From an uncultured Oscillospiraceae bacterium (GTDB lineage Bacteria; Bacillota; Clostridia; Oscillospirales; Oscillospiraceae), in assembly GCA_934561175.1 (NCBI GenBank), contig CAKTFW010000005.1:1-64000 (forward strand): a stretch of 64,000 nucleotides of DNA. The letters run 5' to 3'. The position numbers were made by a program, and so were the translations under genes. This document shows, one piece after another, positions 44,103 through 51,862 of this stretch. How positions within the stretch are numbered: the stretch's first letter is position 1; each line of letters begins with the position of its first letter. The notes beneath the pieces are model-generated. The model had not been told where the DNA came from. It saw only the letters and a program-made list of their open reading frames with translations, and searched no databases.

Positions 44103-44909
44103 ATGGAAGAACCGAAATATCATCTGTCTGGCGTATTGAAATCCAAAACCGAGGATCAGGGAGACTTTGATGGACCGCTGGATGTCATTTTGCTGCTGCT
44201 GAGCAAAAACAAAATTGAGATTCGGGACATTCAGATCAGTCAGATCCTGGAGCAATATCTGGCGTATCTCGACGAGATGAAAAAGATGGATTTGGAAATT
44301 GCCAGTGAATTTATTGCAATGGCATCCCATCTGGTCTATATTAAATCTAAAATGTTGCTTTCTGCGGCCGATCAGCAAGAGGCATTGTCGGAAATGGAAT
44401 TGCTGATTCGCTCTCTGGAAGAGCGGCAGCGGAAGGATGCACTGGAACAAATTGGACAGGCAAAGGAATTCCTGAAGGAGCGTAACGATTTGGGCTTGGG
44501 GCTGTTTCCAAAGCAGCCGGAGCCACTGCGGAAGGATCAAACTTACCGCTATCGGCATGAACCGCAGGATCTGCTGCGTGCTTTTGCGGCCATTGCGGAG
44601 CGCAGCGAAAAACAGCTGCCGCCGCCAGCAAGTTCGTTTGAGGGAATTGTCGGTGCAGAGCCTTTCCCAGTGACGAAGAAGGCTGCTCAGGTCTTAAAAC
44701 GACTGGTGGCGCATGGTACGGCGCGATTTCGGCAATTGTTTCACGGTAACCGCAGCCGTTCGGAGGTCGTAGCGACCTTTTTGGCGTTGTTGGAGTTGTG
44801 CCGCCTGAAATCAGTGTGTGTGGAAGCAAGCGGCGAAGAAGACGAGATGACGGTCACCTTTTTGCAGATGCCGGATGAACAGGAGTTGGAACAGGAGGCG
44901 ACGCCATGA
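44103..44909 (+). CDS. scpA: Segregation and condensation protein A
   Basis: A 268-residue kleisin that bridges SMC heads in the bacterial condensin complex. The N-terminal SMC-binding part contains DFDGPLDVILLLLSKNKIEIRDI, and the C-terminal winged helix ends in a typical TFLALLELCRLKSV block. The middle is a charged linker. It overlaps scpB by four bases. Confidence 0.95.
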   Translation: MEEPKYHLSGVLKSKTEDQGDFDGPLDVILLLLSKNKIEIRDIQISQILEQYLAYLDEMKKMDLEIASEFIAMASHLVYIKSKMLLSAADQQEALSEMELLIRSLEERQRKDALEQIGQAKEFLKERNDLGLGLFPKQPEPLRKDQTYRYRHEPQDLLRAFAAIAERSEKQLPPPASSFEGIVGAEPFPVTKKAAQVLKRLVAHGTARFRQLFHGNRSRSEVVATFLALLELCRLKSVCVEASGEEDEMTVTFLQMPDEQELEQEATP

Positions 44910-45490
44910 CAGAACTGATACGGATTGTGGAGGCGATCCTCTTTGCCGCGGGAGAACCGGTAGCGGCGGAGCGTATAGCGATGGCCGCCGGATGCTCTGC
45001 GGCGGAGGTGCATGAAGCCTGTAAAAAGCTGTCCGACCAGTTGGCGTTTGAGCGGCGTGGAATCCGTGTCATTCGATTGGAAGAGCGGTATCAGATGTGT
45101 TCTTCCGGTGAGATGGCGGAGTATGTCACAAAAGCGCTTGAGACGCGCAAGCCGCCACGGCTGTCCAATTCTCTGCTGGAGACTTTGGCAGTTGTCGCCT
45201 ATTATCAGCCGGTGACGCGGACTTATGTTGAGCAAATTCGCGGCGTAGAGAGCGGTTACTCCGTTAATGCGTTGCTGAACCGGCATTTAATCGAGGAATG
45301 TGGACGGCTCAATGTTCCGGGAAGACCGATTCTCTACCGGACAACCCCGGATTTTTTGCGAACCTTTGGTCTGCAGTCGTTGGAGGAACTGCCGCAAATT
45401 GATCTGATGTCAATGGAGACCTCCATACAGGAAAATATTCAGGAGCAGATGGCGCTGGAAGACCTGCCTTTGCAGGAGGCGGCAAAATGA
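44906..45490 (+). CDS. scpB: Segregation and condensation protein B
   Basis: A 194-residue partner of ScpA with two winged-helix domains. Typical segments are RIVEAILFAAGEPV at the start, and LSNSLLETLAVVAYYQPVTR followed by RGVESGYSVNALLNRHLIEE. It overlaps both neighbours by four bases, which suggests balanced synthesis with ScpA. Confidence 0.96.
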   Translation: MTELIRIVEAILFAAGEPVAAERIAMAAGCSAAEVHEACKKLSDQLAFERRGIRVIRLEERYQMCSSGEMAEYVTKALETRKPPRLSNSLLETLAVVAYYQPVTRTYVEQIRGVESGYSVNALLNRHLIEECGRLNVPGRPILYRTTPDFLRTFGLQSLEELPQIDLMSMETSIQENIQEQMALEDLPLQEAAK

Positions 45491-46092
45491 CGGCGCTGAA
45501 GCTGCTTTTGATGATTGCGTGTATCCTGTTTGTAATCGGGATGCTGCCGATTGGGGTTCGTGTGCGGTATGATGAGCAGGGAGCAATGGTACAGGTTTTA
45601 CTTGGACCGGTACATTTGCAGATTTTTCCGAAAAAACAAACAAAAAAGCGGAAGCTGCGTCCGAAAAAAAACGCCGAGCCGAAAGCAAAGGTGCAGACGA
45701 TAAAAAAACCAAAACTGCAGGGATTGGCAGATTTGCGGCCGTTTTTACAGCTCCTTTTTGCACTACTGGGGGAGGTAAAACGCAAGCTGGTGCTCCGGGA
45801 GCTGACCCTGCATTTGACGGTGGGCGGTGAAGATCCGGCGCAGACCGCAATTCGGTATGGACAGGCATGGGCAATAATCGGCAGTGTGCTGCCGCTTTTA
45901 GAGCACCATTTTACAGTACAGAATCGGGATGTGCAGGTGCTGCATGACTTTCAGACACCGGAGATTACCGTTTTGCTGTGCTTCGCATTGCGGTTCCGGA
46001 TTGGCCAGGGCTTGGCGCTGGCAACCCGCTATGGCGTTCGGGGCCTGAAAGAACTGGTGAATTTCAAAAGGAAGAAGGAGAAGACAACATGA
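45487..46092 (+). CDS. DUF2953-type membrane-anchored protein
   Basis: A 201-residue protein with one N-terminal helix (about residues 4-23), a short beta segment, and a strongly basic Lys-rich stretch (about 48-78) before a helical C-terminal half. The pattern and its position between scpB and ytfJ agree with the DUF2953 family found in spore-forming Firmicutes. No biochemical role is known to me. Confidence 0.8.
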   Translation: MTALKLLLMIACILFVIGMLPIGVRVRYDEQGAMVQVLLGPVHLQIFPKKQTKKRKLRPKKNAEPKAKVQTIKKPKLQGLADLRPFLQLLFALLGEVKRKLVLRELTLHLTVGGEDPAQTAIRYGQAWAIIGSVLPLLEHHFTVQNRDVQVLHDFQTPEITVLLCFALRFRIGQGLALATRYGVRGLKELVNFKRKKEKTT

Positions 46093-46490
46093 GTGTTCCA
46101 CTTTCTGATTTTATGGGAAATAGTATGGAAAAGGTACGGCAGATGTTCGATGCCAATACGATTATTGGTGATCCGATCAAAACGGACGACGGTGTGACGA
46201 TTATCCCAATTTCCAAGGTTAGCCTGGGCTTTGCGGGCGGCGGATCGGATATTCCGTCCAAAAGTAGTACGGGCGGTCAGACGCCGTTCGGCGGCGGCAC
46301 AGGTGCGGGTGTGACCATTACGCCAGTGGCGTTTCTGGTGGTGAAAGAGGGCAGTGTGCGGATCCTGCCTGTGGCAGAGCCGGCATCTAGCTCGGTGGAG
46401 CGACTGATTGAAATGGCACCGGATTTAATTGACAAGCTTTCTGCATTGATTCAGAATAAGAAAAATAAGGAAGACGCTACCGAAAATTAA
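46089..46490 (+). CDS. ytfJ: YtfJ/GerW family sporulation protein
   Basis: A 133-residue protein matching the YtfJ (GerW) family through IGDPIKTDDGVTIIPISKVSLGF, a Gly-rich segment (about 55-75) and VTITPVAFLVVKEG. In Bacillus the family affects spore germination. ATG 46089 overlaps the preceding stop (ATGA). Its presence hints that the lineage is or was spore-forming. Confidence 0.92.
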   Translation: MSVPLSDFMGNSMEKVRQMFDANTIIGDPIKTDDGVTIIPISKVSLGFAGGGSDIPSKSSTGGQTPFGGGTGAGVTITPVAFLVVKEGSVRILPVAEPASSSVERLIEMAPDLIDKLSALIQNKKNKEDATEN

Positions 46491-46538
46491 CGGCGATAAA
46501 ATTATAGCTTTTTGACAGACTAAAACCGGTGATGAAGC

Positions 46539-47636
46539 ATGAAAGGCCGCATAATTTCCACAGCGGCAGCGTTAATCGCTGTCGCTGTTCTTTTTTCGGA
46601 AACTGTTTTTGCAAGTCCGTCGGTATCAGCACAGAGTGCGCTCCTTTATGATTGCGGTTCTGGCCGGATTCTGTGGGAAAAGGATGCGGACGCGCCGCAT
46701 TTGATTGCGAGTACAACCAAAATTATGACGGGACTGCTGATTTGTGAGCAGTGCGATCCGGATGCGCGGGTCCGAATCCCGGAGGAAGCGGTCGGAATTG
46801 AAGGATCGTCGCTCTATCTCAAAGCGGGGGAGGTTTTGACCGTGCGGCAATTGCTGTATGGTCTGTTGCTCCAATCCGGGAATGATGCAGCCATGGCGTT
46901 GGCGATTTTTTGTGCGGGAAATGCAGAAGATTTTGTTGCGCGGATGAATGAGAAGGCGGAGCGCCTTGGATTGACCCATACGGAATTTGCAAATCCACAT
47001 GGGTTGGACGATCAGAAGAACTATTCCACGGCACGGGATTTGGCGTTGTTGGCAGACGCGGCGATGGATAATCCACTGTTTCATGAAATTGCAGCGACGA
47101 AAACGGTGACGATCGGAAACCGCACCCTTGCCAACCATAATAAACTGCTCTGGCGCTATGAGGGCGCGGTTGGCGTTAAAACGGGATTTACAAAACAGGC
47201 GGGACGGCTGTTGGTATCTGCGGCAGAGCGGAATGGCCGTCGGCTGATTGCGGTGACGATCAATGCGCCGGACGATTGGCAGGATCATACCCGGATGCTG
47301 GATTTTGGATTTGCGGCTTTTTCTCAACAGACGGTACTGGAGGCGGGAGTGTGTCTGGCGACAGTACCGGTGATTGGCGGTATGGAAAGTGCGTGTGGAG
47401 CGGTAGCGGCAGAGTCATTTTCCTGCGCGCTGCTGCCGGAGGAGATACCGCAAATTCGGCTGCAGCTGTCGCGGATGGCCTATGCGCCAGTGCGTGCAGG
47501 TGCAAAGGCTGGTGTTGCGGAGATTTGGCTGAAACATGACAAGATCGGTGAAGTGGAGCTTGTGTGGCGTCAATCGGTCGGTCAGCAGAGTAAGACAGAG
47601 AGACATGGATTTTTGAGTCGGTGGTTCGGAGGATAG
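46539..47636 (+). CDS. D-alanyl-D-alanine carboxypeptidase (DacF/DacB type)
   Basis: A 365-residue secreted penicillin-binding protein that trims the terminal D-Ala of peptidoglycan peptides. It has a signal peptide to about residue 25, the S58-x-x-K61 motif in ASTTKIMTG, SGN in LLQSGNDAAMA, KTG in VGVKTGFTK, and a C-terminal beta domain. No C-terminal amphipathic anchor is obvious. Its location after ytfJ recalls the sporulation-linked dacF group. Confidence 0.93.
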   Translation: MKGRIISTAAALIAVAVLFSETVFASPSVSAQSALLYDCGSGRILWEKDADAPHLIASTTKIMTGLLICEQCDPDARVRIPEEAVGIEGSSLYLKAGEVLTVRQLLYGLLLQSGNDAAMALAIFCAGNAEDFVARMNEKAERLGLTHTEFANPHGLDDQKNYSTARDLALLADAAMDNPLFHEIAATKTVTIGNRTLANHNKLLWRYEGAVGVKTGFTKQAGRLLVSAAERNGRRLIAVTINAPDDWQDHTRMLDFGFAAFSQQTVLEAGVCLATVPVIGGMESACGAVAAESFSCALLPEEIPQIRLQLSRMAYAPVRAGAKAGVAEIWLKHDKIGEVELVWRQSVGQQSKTERHGFLSRWFGG

Positions 47637-47637
47637 C

Positions 47638-48354
47638 ATGGAAGAGAGACTGCAGAAAATCCTGTCGGATCGGGGCGTATGCTCCCGGCGGCAGGCAGAG
47701 CAGAAAATTTTAGCCGGTACAGTGCTGGTCAACGGTGCGCCAGCAGTGCTTGGCCAGCGGGCAGATCCGCAGGAGGATAAAATCCTTGTAGATGGAATTT
47801 TGCTGGGCGATGCGCCGGAGCGGCAGTATCTGATGCTGCATAAGCCACGGGGATATGTGACAACGCTACATGATGAGCGCGGGCGGAAAACCGTGGCAGA
47901 TTTAGTGAAGGATTGCGGATTTCGTGTTTATCCAATTGGAAGGTTGGATCAGGACTCTGAGGGACTTTTGCTTCTGACCAACGACGGAACGCTGGCCAAT
48001 CGGATGATGCACCCTTCCGGCCAGGTCGACAAGGTTTATCATGTGACGGTAACAGGCTGTACAGAGCAGACCTTGGCACTGCTGCGCGCAGTGCGGCAGG
48101 TGGACGGTCTGCCGATTCAGCCGCCGCAGGTGGAACTGCTGCGGGGAGATGGAATGCGGGCGACTGTGCGCGTGACCATTCATGAAGGACGCAACCGGCA
48201 GGTGCGCAAAATGTGCGCACAGGCCGGCATGACAGTCCTTCGCCTGGTGCGTGTTGCAGAGGGACCGCTGCAGTTGGGTACATTAAAACCGGGACAGTGG
48301 CGCTACTTGACGAAAGATGAGCGGAATTTGGTCCGAAATTTTGTCAAAACATAG
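47638..48354 (+). CDS. Pseudouridine synthase, RluB/RsuA family
   Basis: A 238-residue rRNA-modifying enzyme with an N-terminal S4 RNA-binding domain (RLQKILSDRGVCSRRQAEQKI) and a catalytic domain with the aspartate in YPIGRLDQDSEGLLLL. The C-terminal HEGRNRQVRKMCAQAG block is typical. It most resembles RluB, which modifies 23S rRNA, but RsuA or RluE cannot be excluded. CGGAGGATAGC precedes the ATG. Confidence 0.92.
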   Translation: MEERLQKILSDRGVCSRRQAEQKILAGTVLVNGAPAVLGQRADPQEDKILVDGILLGDAPERQYLMLHKPRGYVTTLHDERGRKTVADLVKDCGFRVYPIGRLDQDSEGLLLLTNDGTLANRMMHPSGQVDKVYHVTVTGCTEQTLALLRAVRQVDGLPIQPPQVELLRGDGMRATVRVTIHEGRNRQVRKMCAQAGMTVLRLVRVAEGPLQLGTLKPGQWRYLTKDERNLVRNFVKT

Positions 48355-48382
48355 AAAATGTTGCAAGTCCAACGGCTTTTTC

Positions 48383-48410
48383 TTGCAAAAACGAGAAAAT
48401 GATGTATGAT
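48383..48410 (+). promoter_or_regulatory. Promoter of the rpiR-family gene
   Basis: TTGCAA (48383-48388), a 16-base spacer and TATGAT (48405-48410). The leader after it holds inverted arms TGTGCATA (48432-48439) and TATGCACA (48461-48468). Confidence 0.6.
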
Positions 48411-48484
48411 GGAATATCGAAAGAGAGATCCTGTGCATAACAGTAGCCAAAGACGATGCATATGCACAAACTGGAGGCATAAAT

Positions 48485-49348
48485 ATGAATTCTGATATTC
48501 TTTCCACCATACAAAATGGCATGAGCGGCTATTCTAAGGGGCAGAAGTTGATTGCCCGCTATATTTTGGATTCCTATGATAAGGCTGCGTTTATGACGGC
48601 AAGCAAGTTGGGAAAAACCGTAAATGTCAGTGAGTCCACCGTTGTCCGATTCGCAGTAGAACTTGGCTATGACGGCTATCCCAATATGCAGAAGGCGCTG
48701 CAGGAGATGATTCGCAATAAGCTGACCTCGGTACAGCGCATTGAGGTTGCGAATGACCGGTTGGGGAATCAGGATATCCTCTCGACAGTGCTGCATTCTG
48801 ATGTGGAAAAAATCCGGATGACCTTGGAGGAAACTGATCGCGCAGCGTTCAATAAGGCGGTAGAAACGATTCTGAAAGCAAAGCATATCTACATTTTGGG
48901 CGTGCGCTCGTCTTATACCATTGCATGTTTCCTGGGCTTCTATTTCAACCTGATGTTTGACAATGTGACGATGGTGAATACTTCGTCCATGAGCGAGATG
49001 TTTGAGCAGATTGTGCGAGTTGGAAAAGACGATGTCGTGATCGGGATCAGTTTCCCACGGTATTCCAGCCGCACAGTCAAAGCGCTGCGCTTTTGCCACG
49101 ACTCCGGCGCGGAGGTTGTAACGCTGACAGACTCGAAGCAATCGCCAATTGCGGCCTATGCCGATGAGGTGCTGGTGGCGAAGAGTGACATGATGTCTCT
49201 GGTGGATTCTCTGGTGGCACCGCTGAGCATCTGCAATGCGTTGTTGGTGGCGATTGGACGGGAACGGGAAGTAGAGCTTGCCACCACATTTACCGAACTG
49301 GAGCGTATTTGGGATGAATACGATGTCTACGAAAAAGCTGAAATCTGA
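48485..49348 (+). CDS. RpiR-family transcriptional regulator (MurR/RpiR)
   Basis: A 287-residue regulator with an N-terminal helix-turn-helix (KLGKTVNVSESTVVRFAVELGYDGYPNMQ) and a C-terminal SIS sugar-phosphate domain (IYILGVRSSYTIACFLG and VVIGISFPRYSSRTVKAL). Members sense phosphosugars and control sugar use or cell-wall recycling. No sugar gene adjoins it; the next gene overlaps by 26 bases and encodes a flavoprotein. CTGGAGGC precedes the ATG. Confidence 0.93.
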   Translation: MNSDILSTIQNGMSGYSKGQKLIARYILDSYDKAAFMTASKLGKTVNVSESTVVRFAVELGYDGYPNMQKALQEMIRNKLTSVQRIEVANDRLGNQDILSTVLHSDVEKIRMTLEETDRAAFNKAVETILKAKHIYILGVRSSYTIACFLGFYFNLMFDNVTMVNTSSMSEMFEQIVRVGKDDVVIGISFPRYSSRTVKALRFCHDSGAEVVTLTDSKQSPIAAYADEVLVAKSDMMSLVDSLVAPLSICNALLVAIGREREVELATTFTELERIWDEYDVYEKAEI

Positions 49349-50579
49349 AATCGTGGTTATCGGCGGCGGTCCGGCGGGAATGTTTTCCGCCGGTATCGCT
49401 GCCGATTTTTCACATTCTGTGACCCTGGTGGAACAGAACCCAATTTTGGGGAAAAAGTTGAATATTACCGGGAAGGGCCGGTGTAACCTGACCAATCGCT
49501 GCACCGAAGAAGAAGTCATGCAGAATATGACAAGGAATGGGAAATTTCTCTACAGTGCGTTGCAGGCGTTCCCGCCGGAGGGGGTGATTGATTTTTTTGA
49601 ATCACATGGCTGCCCAACCAAGACGGAGCGCGGCAATCGTGTCTTTCCGCAGTCCGATCGAGCCAGAAGTGTGACGGATACACTGGCGGCATTTTTGGCG
49701 GAGCACAAAGTGATGGTTCATCGTGCCAAAGCGGTAGAACTCTGTATAGAGGACGGGCGGATTACGGGTGTCCGGACAACAAAGGGGACAATTGCAGCTG
49801 CGCGGGTATTGCTCTGCACTGGTGGTTGCTCTTATCCGTTGACCGGTTCTGATGGTAGCGGCTATGCCTTGGCGGAACAGGCCGGGCACACAATTGTAGC
49901 GCCGATGGGGTCATTGGTGCCGATCGTTGAAGCGGGAGCTGTTTGCAGCCGAATGGCGGGCCTCGCGCTGCGCAATGTTGGCATGAAGCTGCTGCGGAAT
50001 GAAAAAGTTGTCTATACGGACTTTGGAGAGTTGGAATTTACGAGCTTTGGCATGTCGGGACCGACAATTTTGAGCGCCAGTGCCCACATGCGGCAAGATG
50101 GCTGCTATCTGGTGGAAATTGACCTGAAACCGGCTTTGAATGAAGAAAAACTGGATGCGCGGATTCTGCGGGATGTGGAAAAATTTCGGGGGGCTGCGAT
50201 GGCAGAGATGCTGCGGGCAATGTTGCCGGCGCAGATGATTCCCTTGGTGCTCGCAAGAGCGGAGATTCCACCATCGCAGGCAGCGAGCGGCCTGACGCGG
50301 AACCAGCGTCGGAAGTTGATCGCGGTGGTGAAGCATTTTTCTGTTCCGATTGCCGGACTGCGCCCGGTGGAGGAGGCAATTGTGACAGCGGGCGGTATCA
50401 AGGTTTCAGAGGTAAACCCGAAGACGATGGAATCCAAACTGGTAAAAGGACTGTATTTTGCAGGAGAGATTTTAGATCTTGACGCCTATACCGGCGGATT
50501 TAACTTACAGATTGCCTGGTCGACGGCACACGCTGCCGCGGTTGCTGCTGGCAATTCTCTGGAGAGTATGGTATACTAA
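49323..50579 (+). CDS. BaiN/HI0933-family FAD-dependent oxidoreductase
   Basis: A 418-residue flavoprotein. The dinucleotide fold VVIGGGPAGMFSAG is at the N-terminus, and the HI0933 blocks GKKLNITGKGRCNLTN, FTSFGMSGPTIL and AGGIKVSEVNPKTMESK-like C-terminal motifs are clear. Some family members (BaiN) reduce bile acid intermediates, but most are uncharacterised housekeeping proteins and the name alone does not imply a bile acid role. ATG 49323 lies inside the preceding gene. Confidence 0.92.
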   Translation: MSTKKLKSEIVVIGGGPAGMFSAGIAADFSHSVTLVEQNPILGKKLNITGKGRCNLTNRCTEEEVMQNMTRNGKFLYSALQAFPPEGVIDFFESHGCPTKTERGNRVFPQSDRARSVTDTLAAFLAEHKVMVHRAKAVELCIEDGRITGVRTTKGTIAAARVLLCTGGCSYPLTGSDGSGYALAEQAGHTIVAPMGSLVPIVEAGAVCSRMAGLALRNVGMKLLRNEKVVYTDFGELEFTSFGMSGPTILSASAHMRQDGCYLVEIDLKPALNEEKLDARILRDVEKFRGAAMAEMLRAMLPAQMIPLVLARAEIPPSQAASGLTRNQRRKLIAVVKHFSVPIAGLRPVEEAIVTAGGIKVSEVNPKTMESKLVKGLYFAGEILDLDAYTGGFNLQIAWSTAHAAAVAAGNSLESMVY

Positions 50580-50600
50580 CTCCATATGGGAGGAATCGAT

Positions 50601-51272
50601 ATGCGAAGTATTGCAATTGACGGACCGGCGGGCGCCGGAAAAAGTACGCTGGCCAAACGGATTGCCAAACGACTGGGTTATTACTATGTCGATACCGGGG
50701 CAATTTACCGCACACTGGCCTACCACATTGAATTGTTGGGAATCGGCCCCAAAGACAAGGATGGCGTTACGAGAACGCTGGGAGACGCACTGATTGAGGT
50801 TCAATATGATGCGGAAGGAGCGCAGCATATGATCCTTAATGGCAGCGATGTTACTGCGTATTTGCGCACACCGGAAATTTCAGCGGCGGCATCTCAGGTG
50901 GCGGCACAGCCCGCAGTGCGGGATTATTTGCTGCAGATGCAGCGGGATTTGGCAAAAAAAAATAATGTGGTAATGGACGGCAGAGACATTGGTACTGTGG
51001 TGCTGCCAAATGCGGATGTGAAAATTTTCCTGACAGCTTCTGATGAGGTGCGCGCAAAGCGGCGCATGGCGGAGCTGCAGGAAAAGGGTGAGAAAGTCAC
51101 ACTGGAAGAAGTGCTGCAGCAGATTTATAATCGGGATAAGCAGGACATTGAGCGGAAAATTTCTCCGCTGCGCTGTGCGGAGGATGCAGTTATTCTGGAT
51201 ACGACCCATCTGGATCTGGAGCAGGCAGAGCAGTCCATGCTCATCATGATTGAGGAGTTGCTGAAGAAATGA
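50601..51272 (+). CDS. cmk: Cytidylate kinase
   Basis: A 223-residue kinase phosphorylating CMP and dCMP. The P-loop is IDGPAGAGKSTLAKRIAK, followed by YYVDTGAIYRTLAY and VMDGRDIGTVVLPNA. ATG 50601 has GGGAGGA at good distance. The cmk-plsC-ispH-rpsA order is conserved in Clostridia. Confidence 0.97.
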   Translation: MRSIAIDGPAGAGKSTLAKRIAKRLGYYYVDTGAIYRTLAYHIELLGIGPKDKDGVTRTLGDALIEVQYDAEGAQHMILNGSDVTAYLRTPEISAAASQVAAQPAVRDYLLQMQRDLAKKNNVVMDGRDIGTVVLPNADVKIFLTASDEVRAKRRMAELQEKGEKVTLEEVLQQIYNRDKQDIERKISPLRCAEDAVILDTTHLDLEQAEQSMLIMIEELLKK

Positions 51273-51862
51273 ATGCGCTATATGCTCTGGCCTATGTGAT
51301 CTGCCGCATCGGGTTCTTTTTCTGGCATCCGATCTTTCGAGTGCGGGGACGGGAAAATATTCCACAGGGCGGCGCGCTTTTATGCAGCAATCATTCTGGC
51401 ATGGCAGATCCACTGTGGATTATCTTTGCATTGGGATTTTCCAGGCGAACGCATATTATGGCAAAAGCACAATTGATGAAGATTCCTGTTTTAGGCGCGA
51501 TTTTGCGCTGGGTGGGCGTATTTGGCGTGAATCGTGGAAATAACGACATTGGCGCAATCAAAACAGGATTGAGCATTCTGAAAAGTGGTCAGCGGCTGCT
51601 GCTGTTTCCGGAGGGAACACGGGTGCGGCCGCCAGAGCGGATTCCGGCAAAGTCCGGTGCGGCACTTTTTGCGATGCGGACAGACAGTCGGGTCGTCCCA
51701 ATTTATGTGACGCCGCGGAAGGCGCCGTTTATGCCGGTGACGGTTGTGTTTGGCAAGCCCTATCGCATGACCTGTGCCGGGAAAAAACCGACACCGGAGG
51801 AACTGCAAAGCAGTGCGGATGATCTGCTTGAACGCATTTATGCGCTGGGGGAGACGCTGTGA
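51269..51862 (+). CDS. plsC: 1-acyl-sn-glycerol-3-phosphate acyltransferase
   Basis: A 197-residue membrane-associated acyltransferase making phosphatidic acid. The catalytic HX4D box is in CSNHSGMADPLW, the glycerol-phosphate-binding motif is LFPEGTRVR, and one hydrophobic N-terminal helix is present. It overlaps both neighbouring genes by four bases. Confidence 0.96.
   Translation: MNALYALAYVICRIGFFFWHPIFRVRGRENIPQGGALLCSNHSGMADPLWIIFALGFSRRTHIMAKAQLMKIPVLGAILRWVGVFGVNRGNNDIGAIKTGLSILKSGQRLLLFPEGTRVRPPERIPAKSGAALFAMRTDSRVVPIYVTPRKAPFMPVTVVFGKPYRMTCAGKKPTPEELQSSADDLLERIYALGETL

Noticed and set aside
49323..50579. Bile-acid 7-dehydroxylation link between the BaiN-like flavoprotein and the bile salt hydrolase
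   Set aside because: The genes are 40 kb apart, no other bai gene is visible, and the HI0933 family is widespread in bacteria without bile acid metabolism.
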